A stretch of 64,000 nt of DNA from REEB426 sp964551975 (GTDB lineage Bacteria > Actinomycetota > Actinomycetes > S36-B12): NCBI GenBank assembly GCA_964551975.1, contig CAZKFI010000001.1:127899-191898 (forward strand), read 5' to 3'. The first letter of the stretch is position 1. Every line of letters starts with the position of its first letter. The notes under the pieces were generated by a model, which worked only from the letters and a program-made list of their open reading frames with translations, searched no databases and had not been told where the DNA came from. Below are positions 8,240 through 16,310 of the stretch, one piece after another. Made by a program: the position numbers and the translations under genes.

Positions 8240-9298
8240 ATGGCATTTTGCGTCTCGGGTTCCCGCAAGGACTATGCCTGGGGAATCGTCGATGGATTAG
8301 CTGACTGGACGGGCCTTCGCGACGGATCCACGCAGGCTGAACTGTGGTTCGGCGTGCATCCCAGTGGCCCCGCGCAGCTCCACGGTAGGTCCGACTTACT
8401 CTCAGACCACTTAAGCGAACAGGATGCTCCGCTGCTGGTGAAGTTGCTGGCAGCAGCCCAACCGCTCTCCGTGCAGGTCCATCCCGATGCTGCACGGGCG
8501 GCAGCAGCCTGGCGTGTGCAGCAGGAGCCGGGGGCGCCACAGGTCTATGCAGATCCCTGGGAAAAGACCGAGATGCTCGTTGCTCTGACGGAGTTCACCG
8601 CATTTGCTGGCTGGCGGGAGAGTGCGCAGGCCGCCGACCTGCTCACGGCGATACCCGGTACCGAGGCGGCCCGCAGCGCACTACTGGCCGGGGATCGCGG
8701 AGCAGCGATTCGAGCACTCCTTGCGGTAGCCCCCCTCGGCCCAGCCGTGCAGGCCTTAGAGCGCGTTGCCGTGGATCTGCCGGACATCCAGCGTTCAGCG
8801 ATCAAGGCTGCCATCAGCGCCTATCCAGATGACGCGGGCGTACTGCTCCTCCCACTGCTGGCCGTTGAGCACCTGGTCCCCGGTGATGCCCTCTACGTGC
8901 CAGCAGGTGTGCCACACAGTTACGTAGCCGGTATCGGGCTCGAGGTCATGACGAGTTCAGACAACGTTGTGCGCATGGGCCTAACACCGAAGGCGGTGAA
9001 TATCGATGAAGCACTCGCGGCTTTGCGCGATGACCGAGCACCACTGGTACTTCGTGGCGGTGACGACCTGAATCCACCTGGTGCGCCATTTGGTGTGGCG
9101 CTGCTGCGATCGGGTGAGCGGATTATGGACTCTGGCGCATATCGAGTCGTCGTCGCGATCGCCGGGGAACTGCAGGCGCGCGTTGGTTCTGACCCAGTGC
9201 TGACAGTGCCGATGGGTGCCGCGCTGGTGGTGACCGCCGAGGAGCCGGAGCTGCTGCTGCAGTGCGATGGCCTGGTCGCACTGGTCCGCCATGCCTGA
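8240..9298 (+). CDS. manA: mannose-6-phosphate isomerase, class I
   Basis: A 352-residue cupin-fold zinc enzyme that interconverts fructose-6-phosphate and mannose-6-phosphate. Zinc ligands lie in QVHPD (near residue 79), and the family signature SSDNVVRMGLTPK follows VPAGVPHSYVAGIGLEVM (from about residue 221). ATG 8240 places the conserved K-DYAWG motif at residue 10, as in homologues; a TTG at 8234 in the same frame is the alternative. No good ribosome-binding site is visible, so the start could be coupled to the upstream stop at 8215. It completes the manB/manA mannose-supply pair. Confidence 0.9.
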   Translation: MAFCVSGSRKDYAWGIVDGLADWTGLRDGSTQAELWFGVHPSGPAQLHGRSDLLSDHLSEQDAPLLVKLLAAAQPLSVQVHPDAARAAAAWRVQQEPGAPQVYADPWEKTEMLVALTEFTAFAGWRESAQAADLLTAIPGTEAARSALLAGDRGAAIRALLAVAPLGPAVQALERVAVDLPDIQRSAIKAAISAYPDDAGVLLLPLLAVEHLVPGDALYVPAGVPHSYVAGIGLEVMTSSDNVVRMGLTPKAVNIDEALAALRDDRAPLVLRGGDDLNPPGAPFGVALLRSGERIMDSGAYRVVVAIAGELQARVGSDPVLTVPMGAALVVTAEEPELLLQCDGLVALVRHA

Positions 9299-9328
9299 CC
9301 GATGTGGCCATCGTGCGGGGAGAGCTCG

Positions 9329-9355
9329 ATGAGCTCTGAGGGTGGTTATCGATGA
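9329..9355 (+). CDS. possible 8-codon upstream ORF duplicating the next start
   Basis: ATG 9329, preceded by GGGGAGAG (9317-9324), encodes MSSEGGYR and stops at TGA 9353-9355, overlapping the ATG (9352) of the cation-efflux gene. The peptide copies the efflux protein's own N-terminus (MSTEGGLR), and the two DNA stretches match at 18 of 20 positions (9326-9345 and 9349-9368), so it arose by local duplication. It may serve translational coupling. Confidence 0.35.
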   Translation: MSSEGGYR

Positions 9356-10320
9356 GCACTGAGGGCGGTCTGCGTGCGGTCGTAGCCGCCCTGCTCGCCA
9401 ACGTTGGCATCGCCATCAGCAAGTTCGTAGCCTTCGCATTCACCGGTTCAAGTTCGCTGTTGTCCGAGGCAATTCACTCGGTTGCGGATTCATCGAATCA
9501 GGTGCTGCTCCTGATCGGACATCGGCGTTCACAGCGCCCTGCCGATGCACAGCATCCGTTCGGCTACGGCCGCCGCCGATATGTCTACGGCTTCATTGTG
9601 GCGATCGTGCTCTTTCTCATCGGTGGACTGTTCTCGCTCTACGAAGGCTGGCACAAGTGGCAGCATCCTGAGCCATTGTCAGATGCCTGGATCGCCTTCC
9701 TAGTCCTTGGTGTCGCCATCGTGTTGGAGGCCTTCAGTTTTCGCACTGCCCTACGCGAAGCCAACAAGGCGCGATCACGGCGTTCCCTACTGCGCTACAT
9801 CCGTGATGTCCGCCAGCCCGAACTCCCGGTCATCCTGTTGGAAGACACCGGCGCGCTCGTCGGCCTAGTGTTGGCATTCCTCGGCGTGTCAGCAGCGGTC
9901 ATCACCGGTGATGGCAGATTCGATGCCGTTGGCGCCATGGGTGTTGGCACGCTCTTAGTTGTCATTGCCATCTTCCTGGCAATGGAGATGGCAGCCATGC
10001 TCGTTGGCGAATCTGCACTGCCAGAGGAGGTCAGCGCCATCGAGCGAGCCCTCAACGACAGTTCATCGGTGGAACGCATCATCCACCTGCGCACCATGCA
10101 TGTGGGCCCGGATGAACTCCTGGTTGCAGCGAAGATCGCCATCCGTGAGCAGGCCACCGCGGCGCAGATTGCCGCGGGGATCGACGAGGCGGAGCGTGCG
10201 CTTCGCAGCGCGGTTCCCTCCGCTCGGTATGTGTTCATCGAGCCGGACCTTGACCGATCGCTGCTCGGCGGTGCCGGCGAATCAAGCGAACCGGGGACCG
10301 AGCATGGCTCCGCTCACTGA
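9352..10320 (+). CDS. cation diffusion facilitator, putative zinc/metal exporter
   Basis: A 322-residue CDF transporter exchanging divalent metal for protons at the cytoplasmic membrane. The helix-2 metal site is H42-x3-D46 (HSVADSSNQ); the FGYGRRRYVYGF loop and the helix-5 EDTGAL motif (near residue 162) complete the family pattern. The cytoplasmic C-terminal ferredoxin-like domain starts near residue 220 (MHVGPDELLVAAKI). A second GAGGGTGG-type ribosome-binding site lies 6-7 nt before ATG 9352. Metal specificity cannot be assigned. Its end overlaps the small membrane ORF that follows. Confidence 0.9.
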   Translation: MSTEGGLRAVVAALLANVGIAISKFVAFAFTGSSSLLSEAIHSVADSSNQVLLLIGHRRSQRPADAQHPFGYGRRRYVYGFIVAIVLFLIGGLFSLYEGWHKWQHPEPLSDAWIAFLVLGVAIVLEAFSFRTALREANKARSRRSLLRYIRDVRQPELPVILLEDTGALVGLVLAFLGVSAAVITGDGRFDAVGAMGVGTLLVVIAIFLAMEMAAMLVGESALPEEVSAIERALNDSSSVERIIHLRTMHVGPDELLVAAKIAIREQATAAQIAAGIDEAERALRSAVPSARYVFIEPDLDRSLLGGAGESSEPGTEHGSAH

Positions 10321-10468
10321 TCTCCTCATGGCCGCCAGCCAGCCGGTCATCGATCCCCTGCGCGGCACAATCGCTGGAGCCCTCATCCTCATCGGCCTGG
10401 GTGTGCTGTTGATTCCGCTGGGTATTCGTCGCGCGAAATCAAGGAATTCCGACCGCCCTAAGCCGTAG
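10304..10468 (+). CDS. small single-pass membrane protein, unknown
   Basis: A 54-residue frame overlapping the end of the cation-efflux gene by 17 nt. It has one strongly hydrophobic helix (about residues 22-41, AGALILIGLGVLLIPLGI) followed by a basic tail, so the C-terminus is probably cytoplasmic. I recognise no family. A small partner of the transporter is conceivable, but nothing beyond position supports that. Confidence 0.5.
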   Translation: MAPLTDLLMAASQPVIDPLRGTIAGALILIGLGVLLIPLGIRRAKSRNSDRPKP

Positions 10469-10471
10469 CCT
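10466..10471 (+). promoter_or_regulatory. -10 element (TAGCCT) before the Ig/OmpA-like gene
   Basis: TAGCCT reuses the stop codon (TAG 10466-10468) of the small membrane ORF. Transcription would start near 10478 and give a leader of about 30 nt with a strong CAGGAGGG ribosome-binding site before ATG 10507. Confidence 0.4.
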
Positions 10472-10506
10472 GACCACACTGGTGGGCACCTGCTGCAGGA
10501 GGGCGG

Positions 10507-12264
10507 ATGCGCGCGGCACCTCGTCGTTTGGTCTGGGTCATCACCGTGGCAGCCCTTGCCGCGACCACTGCGATGCCGTCTGCCTACGGCAGTGGCGGTC
10601 TTGACGTGGAGAACCGCACCCTCACTTCGGGCACGTTGGGTGTGACCTACCCGACGGAAGAGATCAGTGCTGTCGGCGCAGGAGTGACGCCTTATTCCTG
10701 GACCGTATCCGCTGGGTCACTGCCGTCAGGGCTGTCACTGACGACGGTCAACAACAAAGGCAGAATCTCCGGCATCCCAGATGCCACGGGTACCTACACC
10801 TTCACCCTGCAGGTCGCGGACTCGGCGACGGCGACAGCGACGCGAAACTTCGTGATTCCGATCTACCCGGTACTCCAAGTCACCTCAAGTTCACTGCCTG
10901 CCGGTGTGGTGGGCTTGACGTATTCGGCTGCGTTGTCAGCATCGGGTGGCAGTGGTAGCTACACCTCATGGTCAATCATCAGTGGAGCATTGCCCCCAGG
11001 ATTGACCCTGGCTGCCGGGGTCATCTCAGGCACCCCGACAGCCGTGGGCTTTTCAGAATTCATGGTGCGCGTTACCGACAGCGTGGGCATCACGATGGAT
11101 CGCACACTTGGGATCAACGTTGAGCCCTCCGGTCAACTGGCCATCGCAGCCACTCCCGTTGGGCAGGTCACCGTCAACATCCCCTACAACCTGCAGTTGA
11201 CGGCCAGTGGCGGGAGTCGGATCTACTCGCGATGGGCTGTTGTGGCTGGCAATCTGCCCTCGGGCCTGTCCCTGAATGCCACATCCGGCTTGATCAGCGG
11301 CACACCGTCAAGTACGGGAACATTTACAGCCACGGTGCAGGTTGCTGATTCGGACACCACGACAGCGACACGAATCCTCACCTTCACCGTGGGTACCTCA
11401 CCGTGTGCTGCCGACGACACACTCGGGCCCATCACATCAGCGCAGAACTCGTCGCTTCCACCCGCAGGACTCCCGGCAGGTCGTGCCCTGGTCCTCGAAT
11501 GCGGGAGCCCGCACACCCACACTCTTGCGGCGCTGCCAACAGACGCGCCGGTCGCTATCCAGGTGCGCTCCTTCGCGACGTCGCTGCGCACGGAAGGTCG
11601 AAACGATAGCGGTCAGCCGACCGGCATCCGCGATGGAAACGTCGCCCTCCTGCACCAGACTTCCGGTTCGACCGTGGGACTCTCCGGTGGCGGGGCGCTA
11701 CCCCGCTCGACCGTACGAGCCTGGATTCTGCCGTCCACCAGCTTGGGATCCTTCATCGCAGATGCCGATGGCGCATTTAGTGCCAGTTTCGCGATGCCTC
11801 CCGGCATCATGCTCGGGTCGCAGACCGTGCAGGTGAACATGCTCGGACCTGACCGGCAGGTGCGCTCGGTCTCCCTTGGCGTCGCCGTAGTCGAACCGCC
11901 GAGAGCAACCACGCGGATCCGCCTGCAGGCGAGTGTGCGATTTCGACCCAGCTCAGCAAAGTTGACTGGTCCGGCCCAGGCGCGACTGGACAATCTCATC
12001 GAGCGAATCGGCGAAGATGCCGTGCTGCAAGTCTCGGTCCGCGGGTATGCCCGCGATCCGGTCCGACCGGGGACTTCCTCCGCCACCAGGCGTCGCCAGA
12101 ACCTGGCGCTGGCCGGTCGCCGGGCTGCCGCCGTCGCCCAATACCTGCGCAGCAACGGGGTGAGCGTCGCGATAACCCAGCAGGCAAGGCGCCCGGGACG
12201 CAATATCCCCGGTGCCAAGGCACGTCGAGTGAACGTCTCAGTAGTAGTGAGCCGGATCACCTAG
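10507..12264 (+). CDS. secreted protein with putative-Ig repeats and OmpA-like C-terminus
   Basis: A 585-residue exported protein. A signal peptide (residues 1-29, ending AYGSGG) is followed by three He_PIG-type immunoglobulin-like repeats (about 30-120, 121-205, 206-298), each with the P-x-G-L-S/T-L-x-x-x-x-G-x-I-S-G-x-P core. A Cys-containing middle domain (about 300-465) comes next, then an OmpA-like peptidoglycan-binding domain (about 470-585, with GYARDP, ARLDNLIERI and a basic AGRRAAAVAQYLRSNGV helix). It probably sits at the cell wall, held by peptidoglycan, with the Ig repeats outward for adhesion or spacing. CAGGAGGG precedes ATG 10507. Confidence 0.8.
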   Translation: MRAAPRRLVWVITVAALAATTAMPSAYGSGGLDVENRTLTSGTLGVTYPTEEISAVGAGVTPYSWTVSAGSLPSGLSLTTVNNKGRISGIPDATGTYTFTLQVADSATATATRNFVIPIYPVLQVTSSSLPAGVVGLTYSAALSASGGSGSYTSWSIISGALPPGLTLAAGVISGTPTAVGFSEFMVRVTDSVGITMDRTLGINVEPSGQLAIAATPVGQVTVNIPYNLQLTASGGSRIYSRWAVVAGNLPSGLSLNATSGLISGTPSSTGTFTATVQVADSDTTTATRILTFTVGTSPCAADDTLGPITSAQNSSLPPAGLPAGRALVLECGSPHTHTLAALPTDAPVAIQVRSFATSLRTEGRNDSGQPTGIRDGNVALLHQTSGSTVGLSGGGALPRSTVRAWILPSTSLGSFIADADGAFSASFAMPPGIMLGSQTVQVNMLGPDRQVRSVSLGVAVVEPPRATTRIRLQASVRFRPSSAKLTGPAQARLDNLIERIGEDAVLQVSVRGYARDPVRPGTSSATRRRQNLALAGRRAAAVAQYLRSNGVSVAITQQARRPGRNIPGAKARRVNVSVVVSRIT

Positions 12265-12419
12265 GCCCGGCTAGCGCCGAGGGTGCAGTATGCCGAGTCT
12301 CTGGCAGACTATGGGGGCTGATGATGGCCCGGAGCCCTGGTCCCCGTCACGGCGTCCCCTGAAGGCGAACCATCGAAGCCTCGTGACGTTCGCAACCCAA
12401 CGCCTCCAAGGAGTGACGC
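12265..12419 (+). other. ahcY leader region
   Basis: A 155-nt gap before ahcY. It holds a short inverted repeat (AGTCT, 5-nt loop, AGACT at 12296-12310) and the ribosome-binding site AAGGAG just before ATG 12420. I do not see the conserved core of an S-adenosylhomocysteine riboswitch or another class I can name, and no clear promoter. Confidence 0.4.
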
Positions 12420-13877
12420 ATGTCTGTTTTCAAGGCCGATGGCAGCCCCGACTTCAAGGTTGCCGACCTTTCCCTTGCCGATTTCGGCCGTGACGAAATC
12501 CGTCTCGCCGAGCATGAGATGCCCGGACTGATGGCTATGCGCGCCGAGTACGGCGCGACGAAGCCGTTGCGTGGTGCTCGCATCACCGGCTCCCTGCACA
12601 TGACCGTGCAGACTGCAGTGCTGATCGAAACCCTGGTCGAACTTGGCGCAGATGTGCGCTGGGCCTCCTGCAACATCTTCTCCACCCAGGACCACGCCGC
12701 GGCCGCGGTCGTCGTCGGCCCCAAGGGCACCGTCGATGCGCCCAATGGTGTGCCGGTGTACGCCTGGAAGGGCGAGACACTTCCGGAGTACTGGTGGTGC
12801 ACGGAGCAGATCCTGATGTGGCCGGACGGCGGGGGTCCGAACATGATCCTGGACGACGGTGGGGATGCGACCCTGCTCGTGCATAAGGGCAGTCAGTTCG
12901 AGGCTGCTGGCCTAGTGCCGAACGCCGACGAGTCCACCTCCGAGGAATACGCGGTGGTCTTGGAGACCCTGCGTCGCTCGCTGACCGAGGATTCCCAGCG
13001 GTGGACGCGCATCGCTGCCGGCATCCGCGGCGTGACCGAGGAGACCACCACCGGTGTGCACCGTCTCTACGAGATGCTGCGCGAAGGATCACTGCTATTC
13101 CCGGCGATCAACGTCAACGATTCGGTGACCAAGAGCAAGTTCGACAACAAGTACGGCTGCCGTCACTCGCTCGTGGATGGCATCAACCGAGCCACCGACA
13201 CCATGCTTGGCGGCAAGGTCGCCGTCGTATGCGGGTTCGGCGATGTCGGCAAGGGCAGTGCTGATTCGCTGCGCGGCCAGGGTGCTCGGGTCATCGTCAC
13301 CGAGGTGGACCCGATCTGCGCGCTGCAGGCGGCAATGGACGGCTACCAGGTCGCTCGACTCGAGGATGTACTCGACACGGCGGATATCTTCATCACCGCC
13401 ACCGGGTGCTTCGATGTCATCACCGCAGAGCACATGCAGCAGATGAAGCACCAGGCGATCGTGGGCAACATCGGCCACTTCGACAATGAGATCGATATGG
13501 CCGGCCTTGCCAAGGTGCCGGGGATCCGCCGGAAGACCATTAAGCCACAGGTCGACGAGTGGACCTTCGCTGACGGTCACTCGATCATCGTGCTTTCCGA
13601 GGGTCGCCTGCTCAACCTGGGGAACGCAACAGGCCATCCGTCGTTCGTGATGTCCAACTCGTTTACCAACCAGGTCTTGGCTCAGATCGAGTTGTTCACC
13701 AAGTTGGATGAGTACCCGCTCGGTGTCTACACGCTGCCGAAGCACCTGGACGAGAAGGTCGCCCGCTTGCACCTGGATGCCCTCGGTGTTCGGTTGACCG
13801 AGTTGTCCAAGCCGCAGGCTGAGTACCTGGGCGTGGATGTAGCCGGTCCCTACAAGCCGGATCACTACCGCTACTAA
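12420..13877 (+). CDS. ahcY: adenosylhomocysteinase (SAH hydrolase)
   Basis: A 485-residue cytoplasmic NAD-dependent enzyme that reversibly splits S-adenosylhomocysteine into adenosine and homocysteine, relieving product inhibition of methyltransferases. Visible family elements are ITGSLHMTVQTAVLIETL near the N-terminus, the NAD fold CGFGDVGKGSA near residue 273, GHFDNEIDM and the C-terminal KPDHYRY. The length matches the long actinobacterial form. AAGGAG lies 7 nt before ATG 12420. The gene is followed at once by a strong terminator and so is probably monocistronic. Confidence 0.97.
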   Translation: MSVFKADGSPDFKVADLSLADFGRDEIRLAEHEMPGLMAMRAEYGATKPLRGARITGSLHMTVQTAVLIETLVELGADVRWASCNIFSTQDHAAAAVVVGPKGTVDAPNGVPVYAWKGETLPEYWWCTEQILMWPDGGGPNMILDDGGDATLLVHKGSQFEAAGLVPNADESTSEEYAVVLETLRRSLTEDSQRWTRIAAGIRGVTEETTTGVHRLYEMLREGSLLFPAINVNDSVTKSKFDNKYGCRHSLVDGINRATDTMLGGKVAVVCGFGDVGKGSADSLRGQGARVIVTEVDPICALQAAMDGYQVARLEDVLDTADIFITATGCFDVITAEHMQQMKHQAIVGNIGHFDNEIDMAGLAKVPGIRRKTIKPQVDEWTFADGHSIIVLSEGRLLNLGNATGHPSFVMSNSFTNQVLAQIELFTKLDEYPLGVYTLPKHLDEKVARLHLDALGVRLTELSKPQAEYLGVDVAGPYKPDHYRY

Positions 13878-13891
13878 GCAACGGCGCAAGA

Positions 13892-13930
13892 CAGTGGGGC
13901 GGTGACCGGTTGGTCGCCGCCCCACTGCTT
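13892..13930 (+). terminator. rho-independent-type terminator after ahcY
   Basis: A 16-bp stem (13892-13907 with 13912-13927, one G-U pair) closes a GGTT loop and is followed by CTTT. It starts 15 nt after the ahcY stop. The short T tract is weak, but the stem is very stable. Confidence 0.75.
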
Positions 13931-13938
13931 TGCACCGG

Positions 13939-13944
13939 TAGGGT
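13939..13944 (+). promoter_or_regulatory. -10 element (TAGGGT), leaderless start
   Basis: TAGGGT ends 6 nt before GTG 13951, just beyond the ahcY terminator, so the glycosyltransferase gene has its own leaderless promoter. Confidence 0.55.
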
Positions 13945-13950
13945 GCAACC

Positions 13951-14736
13951 GTGCCCACATCGGTGCGTTCGAAAACGTCGACACGTGCGCCCTTGACCCT
14001 CGTGATGCCCGCCTTCAACGAGGAGCGCACGATCATGCTCGCCATCGAGCGCGTGCTCGCCCAACCCTTCGTCGGCGAGCTCATCATCGTGAACGATGCG
14101 TCAAGCGACGGGACCGGCGCCATTTTGGCCGGGATCAAGAACCGCCGAGTCAGGGTGTTGACCCATACGGTGAATCAGGGCAAGGGAGCTGCGCTGCGCA
14201 CTGGTATTGCCGCCGCGACCAAGGCCTTCGTCGGTATCCAAGATGCCGACCTGGAGTACGACCCTGCGGAACTATCTCGGCTGCTCGCTCCGTTGCAGGA
14301 CGGCCGCGCTGACGTGGTCTTCGGATCACGCTTTATTAGTGGTGACGCCCATCGCGTGCTGTATTTCTGGCACAGCCTCGGCAACCGCCTGCTGACCCTC
14401 GTTTCCAACATGACCACCGATCTCAACCTCACGGACATGGAAACCTGCTACAAGGTTTTCAAGCGAGAGTTAATCCAGGCCCTGACCATTGAGGAGAACC
14501 GATTCGGGTTCGAACCCGAGATCACCGCCAAGGTTGCCAAGTCCGGGGCGCGCATCTACGAGGTAGGCATCTCCTATGCCGGTCGCACCTACGCGGAAGG
14601 TAAGAAGATCGGCTGGAAAGATGGTTTCTCGGCACTTCGCTGCATCATCAAGTACGCCTGGCGCGAGCGGCGCACACAGCCCATCATGAATGCAGGCCTC
14701 ACGGTGCATCAGCAGGCGGCGCGCCTAGCAAGGTAG
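13951..14736 (+). CDS. GT2 glycosyltransferase, DPM1/polyprenyl-phosphate type
   Basis: A 261-residue GT-A fold enzyme with no membrane helix. LVMPAFNEERTI starts the nucleotide-binding region, IIVNDASSDGT is next, and GIQDADLEYDP (near residue 93) contains the DxD metal site. FGSRF and the C-terminal SYAGRTYAEGKKIGWKDGF match dolichyl-phosphate mannose/glucose synthase-like proteins. It likely transfers a sugar from GDP-mannose or UDP-glucose to a polyprenyl phosphate on the cytoplasmic face, feeding extracytoplasmic glycosyltransfer. The mannose-supply genes upstream make GDP-mannose a reasonable donor, but that is inference. Confidence 0.87.
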   Translation: MPTSVRSKTSTRAPLTLVMPAFNEERTIMLAIERVLAQPFVGELIIVNDASSDGTGAILAGIKNRRVRVLTHTVNQGKGAALRTGIAAATKAFVGIQDADLEYDPAELSRLLAPLQDGRADVVFGSRFISGDAHRVLYFWHSLGNRLLTLVSNMTTDLNLTDMETCYKVFKRELIQALTIEENRFGFEPEITAKVAKSGARIYEVGISYAGRTYAEGKKIGWKDGFSALRCIIKYAWRERRTQPIMNAGLTVHQQAARLAR

Positions 14737-14739
14737 CGT
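14734..14739 (+). promoter_or_regulatory. -10 element (TAGCGT) overlapping a stop codon
   Basis: TAGCGT begins with the TAG stop (14734-14736) of the glycosyltransferase and ends 6 nt before ATG 14746, giving a leaderless start for the protease gene. Confidence 0.5.
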
Positions 14740-14745
14740 TCCAGG

Positions 14746-15531
14746 ATGTCGATGGCGCAGACGAATGCAGACCAAACAGCACGTCGGATAGCACCACCGG
14801 ACTACCCGGGCTGTCCGGCATCAGTGCCGCTGGCGCTGGCCAAGGGACCACTACGTGCACCACGTTGGGGTGTCTGGGACTGCGTCATCATGATCGTCGG
14901 CGCACTTGTGCTTTCCGGTGGAGTAATCATCACCCTGCAGGCGATCCAGGCACCGACCCTTGCCGTGCTCTTCATCGGCAGCGTTGCACCCTGGGTGTTC
15001 CTGGGCGGCTATCCGCTGGTGATCACTGCCTGGCGTGGCAATGGCCCTCGCATTGACCTTGGTCTGACTCTGCGCTGGATCGATGTTGGTTGGGCGGTGA
15101 TTGCCGGGGTCGTGGGTCTGCTCATCGCCGGGCTGCTCGCCCTGGCAACTCAGGCGATCTTCGGAGAGTTCACCTCGGCGGGTGCCGAGGTTGCCGAGGA
15201 GATTCGTCAGGCGGGTGGGACTGCTGGTGTGCTGGTCTTCGCGCTCCTCCTGGTGATCGGGGCACCTATCGTGGAGGAGTTGGCCTTTCGAGGGCTGGTG
15301 TTCAACAGCTTGCGCAAGGCAGGTGTCGGTATCGCTTGGACGCTGGTGATCAGCAGTGTGGCGTTCGCGGTGATCCACTTCGAGCCCACGCGCATGCTGG
15401 TGCTGCTCGCCCTGGGTCTGGTCTTGGGCATCGTTCGCTGGCGCACCCGCTCACTGCTGGCGCCGATGATCACCCACGCGATGATCAATGCTCCAGCGGC
15501 CCTCGTTCTCACCGTGGGTATGGCCATCTGA
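14746..15531 (+). CDS. CPBP family intramembrane metalloprotease
   Basis: A 261-residue integral membrane protein of the CAAX/CPBP (Abi) family. The catalytic glutamates and arginine lie in VEELAFRG (near residue 172), followed by the second motif with His in VIHFEP and the third in ITHAMIN, so the active-site set is complete. About six to eight hydrophobic segments are visible. Bacterial members act in signal-peptide cleanup, bacteriocin immunity or regulated proteolysis; the substrate here is unknown. It directly precedes mtrA on the same strand with a 64-nt gap. Confidence 0.85.
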   Translation: MSMAQTNADQTARRIAPPDYPGCPASVPLALAKGPLRAPRWGVWDCVIMIVGALVLSGGVIITLQAIQAPTLAVLFIGSVAPWVFLGGYPLVITAWRGNGPRIDLGLTLRWIDVGWAVIAGVVGLLIAGLLALATQAIFGEFTSAGAEVAEEIRQAGGTAGVLVFALLLVIGAPIVEELAFRGLVFNSLRKAGVGIAWTLVISSVAFAVIHFEPTRMLVLLALGLVLGIVRWRTRSLLAPMITHAMINAPAALVLTVGMAI

Positions 15532-15595
15532 GCCTCGAACGCACTCGTGGCGGCCACTCGCCCCCGGACCGTTGGTTTCATGACACCATGACGCC

Positions 15596-16309
15596 ATGAC
15601 GCAGCAGGACACCGGCGGTCGCACCATGGGTCGCGGTCGAGTCCTGGTGGTCGACGACGACCAGGCCCTGGCCGAGATGCTGGGCATCGTGCTACGCGGT
15701 GAGGGATTCGAGCCGTATTTCTGCGCCGATGGACTAGAGGCGCTGACAGCCTTTCGCGAGTCACGCCCAGACGTCGTACTGCTGGACCTGATGCTTCCGG
15801 GCCGGGATGGAATCGATGTCTGCCGGGCTATTCGCGCCGAATCCGGTGTTCCCATCGTCATGCTGACCGCCCGCAGCGACACCGTTGATGTCGTGGTCGG
15901 ACTGGAGTCGGGTGCGGATGACTACGTGGTTAAGCCGTTCAAGCCCAAGGAACTGGTGGCTCGCATCCGAGCGAGGATGCGCCGGCTCGATGAACCCGCG
16001 GTCAGCAACCTTTCCATAGGCGACGTTGAGATTGACGTGAGCGGGCACAATGTGAAGCGCAATGGTCGAGTGATCTCTTTGACACCGCTTGAATTTGACC
16101 TGCTGGTCTGTCTTGCACGTCGACCGGGGCAGGTATTCACGCGTGAAGCGCTGTTGCAGGAGGTGTGGGGATATCGGCATGCTGCCGACACTCGACTCGT
16201 GAATGTCCACGTGCAGCGACTTCGTTCCAAGATTGAACATGATCCTGAACAGCCAGAGATCGTGATTACGGTGCGTGGTGTCGGATACAAGGCCGGTAAC
16301 GGCGCATAG
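15596..16309 (+). CDS. mtrA: MtrA two-component response regulator
   Basis: A 237-residue OmpR-family regulator. The receiver domain has the acidic pocket VVDDD (residues 18-22), the phosphoacceptor D64 in VLLDLMLPGRDG, Thr in MLTAR and Lys in YVVKPFKP. The C-terminal winged helix covers about residues 140-235 (LTPLEFDLLVCLARRPGQVF, HVQRLRSKIE). MtrA controls cell division, wall hydrolase and DNA replication genes in actinobacteria. It is followed by mtrB and lpqB in the conserved operon. ATG 15596 is used; an internal ATG at 15626 (MGRGRVLVVDDD) is also plausible. Confidence 0.95.
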   Translation: MTQQDTGGRTMGRGRVLVVDDDQALAEMLGIVLRGEGFEPYFCADGLEALTAFRESRPDVVLLDLMLPGRDGIDVCRAIRAESGVPIVMLTARSDTVDVVVGLESGADDYVVKPFKPKELVARIRARMRRLDEPAVSNLSIGDVEIDVSGHNVKRNGRVISLTPLEFDLLVCLARRPGQVFTREALLQEVWGYRHAADTRLVNVHVQRLRSKIEHDPEQPEIVITVRGVGYKAGNGA

Positions 16310-16310
16310 G

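Noticed and set aside
12265..12419. SAH riboswitch before ahcY
   Set aside because: I could not find the conserved core or paired elements of the class; only a short inverted repeat is present.
13095..14138. Antisense frame of 347 residues across ahcY and the glycosyltransferase
   Set aside because: Shadow of conserved genes and crosses the terminator; no independent support.
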